Of a stretch of 64,000 nt of DNA, positions 14,679-23,605 are shown piece after piece. The position numbers and the translations under genes are program-made. This DNA comes from Flavobacterium laiguense (GTDB lineage Bacteria; Bacteroidota; Bacteroidia; Flavobacteriales; Flavobacteriaceae), in the NCBI RefSeq assembly GCF_003097655.1, contig NZ_QCZH01000005.1:151951-215950 (forward strand). Direction: 5' to 3'. The notes below the pieces were generated by a model. It was not told where the DNA came from and ran no database searches. It was given only the letters and a program-made list of their open reading frames with translations. Positions within the stretch are counted from its first letter, which is position 1. Each line of letters opens with the position of its first letter.

Positions 14679-15578
14679 ATGCTAGCCATCATAATCCCAT
14701 ATTATAAGCTTACTTTTTTTGATGCTACTTTACAGTCGTTGGCGAATCAAACCAATCAAAAATTCAAAGTATATATAGGCGATGATGCAAGTCCAGAGAA
14801 TCCAACCGATTTATTAGAAAAGTATAAAGGGAAGTTTGATTTTTTACACCACAGATTTGATAAAAATTTAGGTAGGACTTCATTAATAAAGCAATGGGAA
14901 CGATGTATTGCTCTTTCAGGAAATGAGGAATGGATTATGATTTTGGGTGATGATGATGTTTTGGATGATAATGTGGTTGAGTCTTTTTATAGTCATTTTA
15001 GAGAATTCAATGGGCTAAGTAATGTTGTGCGATTCGCAACTGTTGAATTAAATGAGAAAGATCATTCTATTTCAAACATATATGTGCATCCCAGATTAGA
15101 AAAGGGCTTAAATTTTTTTATCAGAAAATTGAAATGGGAGACAAGAAGTTCTTTGTCTGAATATGTTTTTAAAAGACAGGCCTACTTGAAACATCATTTC
15201 AAAGAGTATTTTTCTGGCTTTTATAGCGATGATATGGCTTGGATTGACTTTTCTGAAGATAAACCTATTTATACTATAAATGAGTCTGTTGTTACCATAC
15301 GAATCTCGGATATTAGTCTATCTGGAATTGCGGATAGAGATATTGTAAAACAAGCGGAATATTTGTATTTGAATTTTTTTTATGACAATAAGTTGTCTTG
15401 TTTGTCAAAGACTAACAGATTGTTTGTCTTAAAAAAAATCGAGTTTTATCATTATTTTAGTCATACTGCCAATTTTAAGGCTTGGTTTCATTTATATATA
15501 AAGTATTGGAGTAATTTTGATATTAAAGAATTGTATAGATTTCACAAAAGGATATTAATAGAACTGTTAAAGAGTTAA
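14679..15578 (+). CDS. GT2 family glycosyltransferase
   Basis: A 299-residue GT-A enzyme. It starts AIIIPYYKLTFFDATLQSLANQTNQKFKVYIGDDAS, with the metal-binding acidic run ILGDDDVLDD near residue 90. A cytoplasmic glycosyltransferase for repeat-unit assembly; donor and linkage unknown. It lies 7 bases after the methyltransferase gene in the same operon. Confidence 0.88.
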   Translation: MLAIIIPYYKLTFFDATLQSLANQTNQKFKVYIGDDASPENPTDLLEKYKGKFDFLHHRFDKNLGRTSLIKQWERCIALSGNEEWIMILGDDDVLDDNVVESFYSHFREFNGLSNVVRFATVELNEKDHSISNIYVHPRLEKGLNFFIRKLKWETRSSLSEYVFKRQAYLKHHFKEYFSGFYSDDMAWIDFSEDKPIYTINESVVTIRISDISLSGIADRDIVKQAEYLYLNFFYDNKLSCLSKTNRLFVLKKIEFYHYFSHTANFKAWFHLYIKYWSNFDIKELYRFHKRILIELLKS

Positions 15579-15595
15579 TTAGAAAAAGATAAACC

Positions 15596-16726
15596 ATGAA
15601 AAAAATACTTTTTATTATTCATGAAGCATCAGCAACAGGTGCTCCCATTATGATTAATAATTTATTAGAAAGCTCTTATTCAAAAAAATATAAGTGTTTT
15701 GTTTTATGTATTTATGGAGGTAAGATTGAGAATAATTTAAAAGCAAATTCAGAGCTGGCAATATTATATGATAAGAGAATAAAGCATTCTGTTTGCGATA
15801 AATTGATTAATAAGTTTATAAAACCCAAGCATGATTTTTTGAAAAAATTAAATCAAGGTTTTTTTGATTTAGTATATCTTAACAGTTTGGCGACATTAAC
15901 TAGATTACCATCGCTGGATTTTTTAAATAAGAATAAAGCTTTATTGCATATACATGAAGGACCAGTTCTTATCGAAAACCTGAATGTAGAGAAATTATTA
16001 AGTTCTACTATTAAAAAATTTTCAAAAATAATTTTTGTTTCCGATTTTGTTAAAAAGGCAATTGTTTCAAAATACGAAATCATTATAGAAAAATCACAAG
16101 TTATTCCACCTGTAAATCGTGATTTGCAGAATTTTAAGTCAGACATTACTCTTTTGGATATACCTGAAAATTCTTTTGTAGTATGTTCTTCAGGCTCAAT
16201 AAACTATACGAAAGGAGTTGATGTTTTTTTGCAAATAGCCAAAAACGTTGTCAATCAAGCTAAATTGGATAGGCCTATTTATTTTGTTTGGGTGGGTAGA
16301 GATGGTGATGCTGAAATAAGGAATCATTTATTTCACGACATTATAAAAATGCGATTAGATTGTAATGTAATGATTATACCAAATACGGATAATGTTATTC
16401 ATTATTTTAGTGAATCGGATGTGTTTTTGTTATCCTCGAGAGAAGAATCTTTTTCGATGGTTGCAATGGAAAATGCGATGTTAGGAAATCCCGTAGTTTG
16501 TTTTGATGATGGCAACGGAACTAATGAATTTATAAATGATGAAAATGGATATGTAGTTCCTTATTTAGACATTCAAGCTGCCAGTAATGCTATTTTGGAG
16601 CTGTATAATGACGTTGAGTTATTAAAGAAAAAATCAGTTGCAATAAAAAAAATGTCACTTGAATATTCAGGAGATGGTATGGCAAAACGTATTTTTAATC
16701 TAATTGATCAGGTTATATATGGATAA
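15596..16726 (+). CDS. GT4 family glycosyltransferase
   Basis: A 376-residue GT-B protein. The N-terminus FIIHEASATGAPIMINNLLES resembles GT4 acceptor domains. The C-terminal donor domain has VWVGRDGDAEIRNH and the EX7E motif in REESFSMVAMENAM. AT-rich. Its stop overlaps the next gene's start (ATGGATAA at 16719-16726), indicating coupled translation. Confidence 0.88.
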   Translation: MKKILFIIHEASATGAPIMINNLLESSYSKKYKCFVLCIYGGKIENNLKANSELAILYDKRIKHSVCDKLINKFIKPKHDFLKKLNQGFFDLVYLNSLATLTRLPSLDFLNKNKALLHIHEGPVLIENLNVEKLLSSTIKKFSKIIFVSDFVKKAIVSKYEIIIEKSQVIPPVNRDLQNFKSDITLLDIPENSFVVCSSGSINYTKGVDVFLQIAKNVVNQAKLDRPIYFVWVGRDGDAEIRNHLFHDIIKMRLDCNVMIIPNTDNVIHYFSESDVFLLSSREESFSMVAMENAMLGNPVVCFDDGNGTNEFINDENGYVVPYLDIQAASNAILELYNDVELLKKKSVAIKKMSLEYSGDGMAKRIFNLIDQVIYG

Positions 16727-17669
16727 GAATAACTTGAGAATTTTAACCATCATAGCGACTTATAACGGGAGTAGATGGATTCGAAAATGTATTGATTCTA
16801 TTCAATCTTCAAATAAAGTAACGGATGTTTTTGTAATTGATAACGCAAGTAATGATGATACTGTTTTTGTTCTAAAAAGTTATCCTAACATTATTCTCCA
16901 TGAGAATAAAGATAATTTAGGTTTTGGTCAAGCCAATAATATTGGAATGCGATACGCCTTGGAAAACAACTATGATTATGTTTTTTTATTGAACCAAGAT
17001 GCTTGGGTCGAGAATGATACTTTAAGTACATTGATAAGCATTTCTATTTCAAACAAAGAATATGGGATTCTTTCGCCTTTACATTATTATTCAGATCAGA
17101 AATCTTTGGAATACAATTTTAGTGTTCAATTATCTCCGTGGTTTTGTAAAGATATTATGTCTGATTATGTGACTAAAAATCAGAAAGAGATGAAAGATAT
17201 TTATCCATTAAATTTTGTTAATGCTGCAGCTTGGCTAATTCCTAAAAAAACACTTGAAATTGTTGGTGGTTTTGACCCTTTATTTTTTCAGTATGGTGAA
17301 GATAATAATTACTGTCATCGTGTTAAATATCATGGTTTTAAAATAGGTGTTGTGCCGTCTACTAAAATTTATCATGATTGTTTGGATGCAAATAATAATA
17401 AAGAACAAAACGTTGAAGAACAATTAAGGAAATTTGAGTTGGACACTAAAACGAATTTTGCCAATATCAATACAGATGTAAATAAAATAAAAATAGTAGA
17501 ATTTGCATTTAATAAATTTATTCTCTGTTTGTTTTTTGTTTTTCGTTTAAAAATAGCAGATGCCAGGTTTCATTTTTTAGCCTTCAGAGTTGTGTTTGAA
17601 AATTGTAGCAGAATAATTGAAAGCAGGAATAAGAATTTTATTTCAAGGCCCAATTATTTGTCAAATTAG
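16719..17669 (+). CDS. GT2 glycosyltransferase, rhamnosyltransferase-like
   Basis: A 316-residue protein resembling RfbF/WbbL-type rhamnosyltransferases. It has TIIATYNGSRWIRKCIDSI, NKDNLGFGQANNIGMRYA, FLLNQDAWVENDTL, and the acceptor-domain signature GGFDPLFFQYGEDNNYCHRVKYHGFK. With rfbACD nearby, rhamnose transfer is a reasonable inference. ATG 16719 is preferred to the in-frame TTG 16704, which would lie deeper inside the preceding gene. Confidence 0.85.
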   Translation: MDKNNLRILTIIATYNGSRWIRKCIDSIQSSNKVTDVFVIDNASNDDTVFVLKSYPNIILHENKDNLGFGQANNIGMRYALENNYDYVFLLNQDAWVENDTLSTLISISISNKEYGILSPLHYYSDQKSLEYNFSVQLSPWFCKDIMSDYVTKNQKEMKDIYPLNFVNAAAWLIPKKTLEIVGGFDPLFFQYGEDNNYCHRVKYHGFKIGVVPSTKIYHDCLDANNNKEQNVEEQLRKFELDTKTNFANINTDVNKIKIVEFAFNKFILCLFFVFRLKIADARFHFLAFRVVFENCSRIIESRNKNFISRPNYLSN

Positions 17670-17708
17670 AATTTGGTACTGAGTCCTATAAAAAAACTGA
17701 CGAAATAG

Positions 17709-18785
17709 ATGATAACTATTCTGTATCCATACCGTAATCGAGAATTAAGTCGCATAAAGCGTTCACTTGATTCTTTGGCACAACAAAAACAACAAAATTT
17801 TAGTGTTGTATTTGTAGATTATGGTTCTGAAGAAAATTTAGCTTATGAAATAAAAAAACTTATAGATCAATATAGTTTTGCTTCTTATGAATATCTTTTT
17901 ACAAGACAGCAGCCTTGGAGTAAGAGTAAGGCATTAAATTATGGTATTAAAAATCTTAGTTCTGAATACTGTTTTACAGCAGATGTTGATATAATTTTTC
18001 ATCCACAATTCACGGAAATATTAGAAAAACACCTGAACACCAGTAAGGTCATCTATTTTAAAGTTGGTTTTTTAACAGAAGAAGAGAGCATGAAATTAAT
18101 TGACTTTGAGGAATATAAGATAAGTTTTCTAACTAATGAAGAAGCAACAGGAATGACTCTTTTTCCAGTGGAAAAACTTAAATTAATTAATGGATTTGAT
18201 GAGTTTTTTCATTTTTGGGGAGCCGAGGATACAGATATTCACAATCGTTTGAGAAATTTGGGGTGTAAGGTTCAATTTTATGATCAAAATACATTATTGC
18301 TTCATCAATGGCATCCCAATTACAGAAAGAGAGAAACAATACGATTAAACAAGGAGCTTCAATTAAAAGGAGCTGTTGAACTCAATCATAAGCATATTAA
18401 ATACAATTTCGAAAAAGGAATTACGAAAGTAAATTCGAAAGCGTGGGGATGTATCATGAATAAGACGGATTATGAAACGTTGTTAAATTTGCATTTAAGG
18501 GAAATGTCAAACGAAGTCAGTGTCATTAATCACTTTCTATTCGTAGCCTTAAGTGATGGAAATACATCTGTAATAAGTGTAAGAATAATTAAAAACCCCG
18601 TTGAAAAGACACTAAAGTATAAAATTAAAAAATTACTGGGGAAAAAGGTCCCTGAATTTTATTCCATAAAGGAAATTAATGATAAATTGTTGCTTCATAT
18701 TGTTGCTTACCAACATCACTTACCTTATGTATATTCAATAAGCGAGGACTTTTCAAGTATAGATTTTAAGATGATAAGAAAATAA
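17709..18785 (+). CDS. GT2-like glycosyltransferase with galactosyltransferase-type C-terminal motif
   Basis: A 358-residue protein. The N-terminus ITILYPYRNRELSRIKRSLDSLAQQ and FTADVDIIFHP give the GT-A core. HFWGAEDTDIHNRLRNLG is the W-G-x-E-D motif found in the GT7-type and chondroitin-synthase-like C-terminal module. The last about 100 residues are unassigned. Very AT-rich; the next gene begins 6 bases later. Confidence 0.82.
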   Translation: MITILYPYRNRELSRIKRSLDSLAQQKQQNFSVVFVDYGSEENLAYEIKKLIDQYSFASYEYLFTRQQPWSKSKALNYGIKNLSSEYCFTADVDIIFHPQFTEILEKHLNTSKVIYFKVGFLTEEESMKLIDFEEYKISFLTNEEATGMTLFPVEKLKLINGFDEFFHFWGAEDTDIHNRLRNLGCKVQFYDQNTLLLHQWHPNYRKRETIRLNKELQLKGAVELNHKHIKYNFEKGITKVNSKAWGCIMNKTDYETLLNLHLREMSNEVSVINHFLFVALSDGNTSVISVRIIKNPVEKTLKYKIKKLLGKKVPEFYSIKEINDKLLLHIVAYQHHLPYVYSISEDFSSIDFKMIRK

Positions 18786-18791
18786 TTTTCG

Positions 18792-19901
18792 ATGGATATC
18801 AATACTAAAACCAAAGTAATTCTGCTCTCTCAAGTTTCATTGCCTTTCTCTGGAATTGGCAGTTGGACTACGTTATATAAAAACTATTTACAAGGAGACC
18901 ATCAAATAGATTTTATAGTTTGTGAAATTCCTGATCAGCGGTTTAATGGAGTTGGTTACAGTATAGTGTCTAGTAATTGGTCAACTAAGATTAGAAAAAA
19001 GTGGAATAAGAATCCGTACTTAGGGTATTTGGAAGCTCTGGGTAAAATCTTAAAACCAGATGAAAAATACATCATTCAAATCGTGGATAATTTTGGAATA
19101 GTAAACCCGCTTTTAGTTTTTTTGGAGTCCAAAGGGTTGCGTTCCAATTGCTATTTACAGTTTTTTTATCATGGATTTCCTCCCTTTTATGAAAATTTCC
19201 ATGGACGTTGGTTTTTTGAAGCCATAGACGAAATGGTTGTATTGACATATGATTCTTATTTGGCACATAAAAATTATTATACAGTTTTGCCCACTCGTTT
19301 TTCGGTATTGCATAATGGTATTGACACTGCGACATTTTTTTTGCTTTCGCCAAAAGAAAAAGAGACACTAAAACAAAGCAAAAATGTTTTGGATAAAAAA
19401 GTTTTTATATGGTGCTCCCAAGATCGTCCGAAAAAGGGACTCCATCTTTTGCTGAATGCCTGGAAAAGTGTCTTTGAAGCAAGACAGGATATAGTATTGT
19501 GGGTAATTGGTTGTGAATCTAAATTTCCTCAGGATGGAGTCGAGTATTTAGGACGAATTCCCAATAAAGAATTGGCTACTTATTTTCAAGCTGCCGATTG
19601 CTATTTGTTTCCCACTCTTTGCCATGAGGGATTTGGTATGAGTTTGATAGAGGCTTTACATTGTGGTAATTACTGCATTGCTTCTGCCATAGGAGGCGTT
19701 CCAGATGTGTTGCAATATGGGAAATTAGGAAAATTGATTGAAAATCCTCATTTTGTTTCAGCTTGGGAAGAGGCTATTTTGGAATTTTTGGACACTCCAT
19801 TAGTGTTTGAACCAATTTCACCAAATTTATACTCTACTGAAAGTTGGAATAAGGGAATGAATAACCTAATAGAAAATGCCAAGTTTAAAGTTTTGCAATG
19901 A
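18792..19901 (+). CDS. GT4 family glycosyltransferase
   Basis: A 369-residue GT-B protein. The C-terminal half has KVFIWCSQDRPKKGLHLLLNAWKSV, VEYLGRIPNKELATYFQAADCYLFPTLCHEGFGMSLIEALHCG (EX7E from E of EGFG to E of IEAL) and IGGVPDVL. Typical length. Cytoplasmic sugar transfer onto the lipid-linked repeat unit; specificity unknown. Confidence 0.9.
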   Translation: MDINTKTKVILLSQVSLPFSGIGSWTTLYKNYLQGDHQIDFIVCEIPDQRFNGVGYSIVSSNWSTKIRKKWNKNPYLGYLEALGKILKPDEKYIIQIVDNFGIVNPLLVFLESKGLRSNCYLQFFYHGFPPFYENFHGRWFFEAIDEMVVLTYDSYLAHKNYYTVLPTRFSVLHNGIDTATFFLLSPKEKETLKQSKNVLDKKVFIWCSQDRPKKGLHLLLNAWKSVFEARQDIVLWVIGCESKFPQDGVEYLGRIPNKELATYFQAADCYLFPTLCHEGFGMSLIEALHCGNYCIASAIGGVPDVLQYGKLGKLIENPHFVSAWEEAILEFLDTPLVFEPISPNLYSTESWNKGMNNLIENAKFKVLQ

Positions 19902-19936
19902 TTTAATAACCAACAGAAAAGTTTGATGTCAAGAAT

Positions 19937-20677
19937 ATGAATTTTAAAAAAGAGATAAAGAATAGAATTCAAAGGGAGATGCTTAAGAAAGGATTTAAAA
20001 TAAATAATGTATTTTATTTTAATTATCTAGAGAGCATTCTTTATCAGTATGTTCTGAAATATAAAAACATTAATTTTATACAAATAGGCGCAAATGATGG
20101 AAAGCGATTTGATCCGATTCATGAATTCATAAAATATAATAAAGCTAATATTACAGGATATGTTGTCGAACCGGTAAGGGATTATTTTATGGAGTTATGT
20201 AATACCTATAAAGATTATCCCAATATTAAACCGTTAAATTTTGCAATTCATAATAATTTATCTGAAGCTGTAATTTATAAAGTAGCAAAAGAGTTTGAAT
20301 CAATAGTTCCAGAATTTGCTTTGGGAATAGCTTCATTTGATCAAGATCATCATAGGAGGACAAATATTCCATCAGAATTTTTGTTTGAAGAAAAGGTGCA
20401 GTGTATGTCTCTTAGTGGTTTAGTTAGTGGTTATAATATTTTGAATGTTAGTCTTTTAGTTTTGGATACAGAGGGTTATGATTATAACATTTTAACTAAT
20501 ATTGACTTTGATGTAATCTCACCTTCAATTATTCATTTTGAGCATGGTATAAAGTCAGGGACAATTAGTATAAATCAGTTTAATGAATTAAAGAAGTTGT
20601 TTCATGATAATGATTATCAATTATTTGTTGACAAAACAGATGTAACAGCGGTAAAAACTTTACTGTTCTATGAATAA
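19937..20677 (+). CDS. FkbM family methyltransferase
   Basis: A 246-residue protein with the FkbM pattern: INFIQIGANDGKRFDP, TGYVVEPVRDYFMELCNTY, LNFAIHNN, and LLVLDTEGYDYNILTNIDF...PSIIHFEH. FkbM enzymes O-methylate sugars or other small molecules using SAM. Very AT-rich. Its stop overlaps the neuA-like start by 8 bases, so it is joined to the nonulosonic acid module. Confidence 0.9.
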   Translation: MNFKKEIKNRIQREMLKKGFKINNVFYFNYLESILYQYVLKYKNINFIQIGANDGKRFDPIHEFIKYNKANITGYVVEPVRDYFMELCNTYKDYPNIKPLNFAIHNNLSEAVIYKVAKEFESIVPEFALGIASFDQDHHRRTNIPSEFLFEEKVQCMSLSGLVSGYNILNVSLLVLDTEGYDYNILTNIDFDVISPSIIHFEHGIKSGTISINQFNELKKLFHDNDYQLFVDKTDVTAVKTLLFYE

Positions 20678-21353
20678 ATATAAAAACATAGCTATAATTC
20701 CTGCCCGTGGTGGATCCAAACGTATCCCAGAGAAAAACATTCAGTTATTTGGAGGATTACCCTTATTGGTACATTCGATACAATATGCAGCAGCGAATAG
20801 TGAAATCATAGATGCCATCTATGTTTCTACAGATGATCCAACTATCAAAGCAACGGCATTGGCTTATGGAGCCAAAGTAATTGATAGACCAGCATCTCTT
20901 TCGGGAGATTTGGAACCTACGATTACGGCATTAAAACACGTTTTAGAATCTATTGAAGTTGTTGTGGAAAATGTAATTTTACTGCAACCCACGAATCCAT
21001 TACGTCCTCAAAATTTGTTGAAAGAAGCTTTTGAAATGTATCAAAAAGAGAATTATGATAGTTTGTTTACAGTCACGAGAAATCATCAGAAATTTGGAAA
21101 AATAGACGATAATAAATTCATTCCGTACAATTATGCAATTGGGCAACGCAGCCAAGATTTAGAGCCTCTATATTCTGAAAATGGATTATTGTATATTACA
21201 AAAGCATCGTTGATTTTGCAGAATGTCATTATCTCAGAAAATGCCTTTCCTCTCGAAGTAAATCATGTTTTTTCCAATGTTGACATTGATACAAAAGATG
21301 ATATGGAATACGCAGAATATCTTTATCAAAAACTCATAACTCATAACTCGTAA
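20670..21353 (+). CDS. neuA: CMP-nonulosonic (N-acylneuraminate) cytidylyltransferase
   Basis: A 227-residue protein with [31 protein letters not shown], the NeuA/CMP-sugar synthetase signature, plus [13 protein letters not shown] and [16 protein letters not shown]. It activates sialic acid (or a relative) to the CMP donor. It precedes neuB and neuC, giving a complete NeuA-B-C set. The last codons (KLITHNS) are made of actcataactcataactcg repeat, which continues past the stop, so the C-terminal tail has been overwritten or extended by spacer repeat. Confidence 0.92.
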   Translation: MNKYKNIAIIPARGGSKRIPEKNIQLFGGLPLLVHSIQYAAANSEIIDAIYVSTDDPTIKATALAYGAKVIDRPASLSGDLEPTITALKHVLESIEVVVENVILLQPTNPLRPQNLLKEAFEMYQKENYDSLFTVTRNHQKFGKIDDNKFIPYNYAIGQRSQDLEPLYSENGLLYITKASLILQNVIISENAFPLEVNHVFSNVDIDTKDDMEYAEYLYQKLITHNS

Positions 21354-21358
21354 CTCAT
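21330..21358 (+). repeat. actcataactcataactcg repeat overrunning the neuA stop
   Basis: Four near-copies of actcataactc-type units. This is the complement of the gagttatgag vocabulary used elsewhere. About 20 bases are coding and the rest is spacer before neuB. Confidence 0.8.
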
Positions 21359-21361
21359 TTT

Positions 21362-22402
21362 ATGAACCCATATATAGAAATAGCAGGGCGAAAAATTGGG
21401 CTCGATTATCCCCCCTTAGTCATTGCCGAAATTGGGATTAATCATGAAGGCTCTTTACAAGTGGCCAAAGAAATGATAGACGCAGCCCATAGAGCAGGAG
21501 TTGAGGTAATTAAACACCAAACCCATATTGTCGAAGATGAAATGTCTGGAGCTGCCAAAAAAGTTATTCCAGGGAATTCCGATGTTTCCATATATGAAAT
21601 CATGGAACGATGTTCGTTGAATGAAGTAGATGAATTGGAATTAAAAAAGTATGTGGAAAGTAAAGGGATGATTTTTATTTCGACTCCGTTCTCTCGCGCC
21701 GCAGCCGAGCGATTGAAAAATTTTGATATTCCGGCTTATAAAATTGGTTCGGGCGAATGTAATAATTATCCGCTGTTAGAACATATTGCTTCGTTTGGGA
21801 AACCTGTTATTTTGAGTACGGGAATGAATACCATTGAAAGTATTCGCAAAGCAGTAGCTATTTTTGATAGTCATAAAGTCCCTGTAGTTTTATTGCATAC
21901 GACTAATTTATATCCAACACCAACTCATTTGGTTCGTTTGGGGGCCATGACTCAAATGCATGAAGCTTTTCCGGATAAAGTGTTTGGTTTGAGCGATCAT
22001 ACTTTGAATAATAATGCTTGTTTGGGAGCAGTGGCTTTGGGAGCCAGTATTTTGGAACGTCATTTTACAGACCGCATGCAGCGTACAGGGCCAGATATCG
22101 TATGTAGTATGGATGAACAAACCACCAAAGAATTGATTACAAGTTCTAATGAGATTTGGCAAATGCGAGGAGGAGTCAAAGCGCCAACCCAAGAAGAACA
22201 AGTGACTATTGATTTTGCTTTTGCCACGGTTTGTGCTATCGCCGATATAAAAAAAGGGGAGGTATTTACTAAAGAAAATATTTGGGTGAAACGCCCGGGA
22301 ACGGGAAAGATTCTGGCGGAACATTTTGATGTCGTATTAGGAAAAAGAGCCACTAGGGATATTGTAAATGATGAGCAGATTAGTTGGGAGGATGTTGATT
22401 AA
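21362..22402 (+). CDS. neuB: N-acetylneuraminate (nonulosonate) synthase
   Basis: A 346-residue NeuB. The TIM-barrel domain has [71 protein letters not shown] and [13 protein letters not shown]-terminal SAF/antifreeze-like domain follows from about 285 ([19 protein letters not shown]). It condenses phosphoenolpyruvate with ManNAc (or a 6-deoxy-diamino analogue). No dedicated aminotransferase is seen nearby, so Neu5Ac is more likely than legionaminic or pseudaminic acid (inference). Confidence 0.93.
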   Translation: MNPYIEIAGRKIGLDYPPLVIAEIGINHEGSLQVAKEMIDAAHRAGVEVIKHQTHIVEDEMSGAAKKVIPGNSDVSIYEIMERCSLNEVDELELKKYVESKGMIFISTPFSRAAAERLKNFDIPAYKIGSGECNNYPLLEHIASFGKPVILSTGMNTIESIRKAVAIFDSHKVPVVLLHTTNLYPTPTHLVRLGAMTQMHEAFPDKVFGLSDHTLNNNACLGAVALGASILERHFTDRMQRTGPDIVCSMDEQTTKELITSSNEIWQMRGGVKAPTQEEQVTIDFAFATVCAIADIKKGEVFTKENIWVKRPGTGKILAEHFDVVLGKRATRDIVNDEQISWEDVD

Positions 22403-22414
22403 TTCTTGCTGATT

Positions 22415-22460
22415 AACCCTTTCAGTCCCGATAGTTATCGGGATAAACTCTGAAAGGGTT
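22415..22460 (+). repeat. 46-nt near-perfect hairpin between neuB and neuC
   Basis: Outer arms aaccctttcag / ctgaaagggtt (11 bp, perfect) enclose inner arms tcccgata / tatcggga (8 bp, perfect, 2-nt loop), with six unpaired bases on one side. It starts 12 bases after the neuB stop and ends 23 bases before the neuC start. No T-run follows, so it is a repeat or attenuating/stabilising hairpin rather than a classic terminator. Confidence 0.8.
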
Positions 22461-22483
22461 GGTTGACTAAAAAGAAAAAATAA

Positions 22484-23605
22484 ATGAAAAAAATAGTATT
22501 CCTAACGGGTACACGTGCCGATTTTGGTAAAATAAAATCATTGATTTCGATTTTGGAGCTACAACCCGAATTTGAAGTTTTTGTGGCGGTAACCGGTATG
22601 CATTTACAGGAAGAATATGGCTACACGGTATTAGAAATACAACGTTGTGGGTATAAAAATATCCATACTTTTCATAATCATACCCATGAAACCACCATGG
22701 ATCTGACATTGGCCAAAACCATCGAAGGGCTCTCCAGTTATGTAAAAAAAGTAGAACCGGATTTGATTCTCGTGCATGGAGATCGGGTAGAAACTTTGGC
22801 GGGAGCCATTGTGGGTTCTTTGAATAATATTTTGGTGGCCCACATCGAGGGTGGCGAAATATCGGGAACTGTAGATGAATTGATTCGCCATAGTGTCAGT
22901 AAATTGAGCCATATTCATTTTGTTTCGAATGCCAAAGCTGCCAAGCGATTGGAACAGATGGGTGAGATAAATGAATCTGTTTTTACCATTGGTTCACCTG
23001 ATATTGACGTTATGTTTTCGGATAAACTTCCAGATTTAGCTGATGCTAAAGAATATTATCAATTGTTTTTTGAAACCTACGCTATAGTCATGTTTCATCC
23101 TGTTACCACAGAAATAAACGAAATGGAGCAGTACGCTACCCACTTTGTCAATGCATTGCTGGCAGATACACATAATTACATTGTTGTATTTCCCAATAAT
23201 GATTTGGGAAGTAAAACGATTTTGAAAACCTACGAACGATTAGTAGGTAATCCCCGATTCCGGATTTTTCCATCATTGCGATTTGAATATTTTTTGGTAT
23301 TATTGAAAAATTGCCAATTCATAATTGGGAATAGCAGTGCAGGAATACGGGAAGCTCCTTATTACGGGATTCCCATTATCAATATCGGTTCCCGACAGCA
23401 AAATAGAGCAGTGCATGCTGATATTATACATGTAGATTATAATGAAAAGAATATCACAGAAGCCTTGACAACTATCGATTCGCGCCAAGTGAATCAAACT
23501 GTTGTCGATTTTGGGCAAGGCAATAGCGCTGAATTATTTTTGGAATGCCTTCAAAAAGGGGAGTTTTGGAAAATGAATCATCAGAAACAGTTTAGAGACA
23601 GATAA
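22484..23605 (+). CDS. neuC: UDP-N-acetylglucosamine 2-epimerase, hydrolysing
   Basis: A 373-residue NeuC/LegG-type GT-B-fold epimerase. It has IVFLTGTRADFGKIKSLI, LVHGDRVETLAGAIVGSLNNILVAHIEGGEISGTVDELIRHSVSKLSHIHFVSN, and GNSSAGIREAPYYGIPIINIGSRQQNR. It releases ManNAc from UDP-GlcNAc as the feed for NeuB. The hairpin at 22415-22460 separates it from neuB. Its TAATG junction at 23605 couples it to the next gene. Confidence 0.93.
   Translation: MKKIVFLTGTRADFGKIKSLISILELQPEFEVFVAVTGMHLQEEYGYTVLEIQRCGYKNIHTFHNHTHETTMDLTLAKTIEGLSSYVKKVEPDLILVHGDRVETLAGAIVGSLNNILVAHIEGGEISGTVDELIRHSVSKLSHIHFVSNAKAAKRLEQMGEINESVFTIGSPDIDVMFSDKLPDLADAKEYYQLFFETYAIVMFHPVTTEINEMEQYATHFVNALLADTHNYIVVFPNNDLGSKTILKTYERLVGNPRFRIFPSLRFEYFLVLLKNCQFIIGNSSAGIREAPYYGIPIINIGSRQQNRAVHADIIHVDYNEKNITEALTTIDSRQVNQTVVDFGQGNSAELFLECLQKGEFWKMNHQKQFRDR

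Noticed and set aside
22415..22460. Rho-independent terminator between neuB and neuC
   Set aside because: No T-run follows the stem and termination there would cut the pathway operon; kept as a hairpin/repeat.
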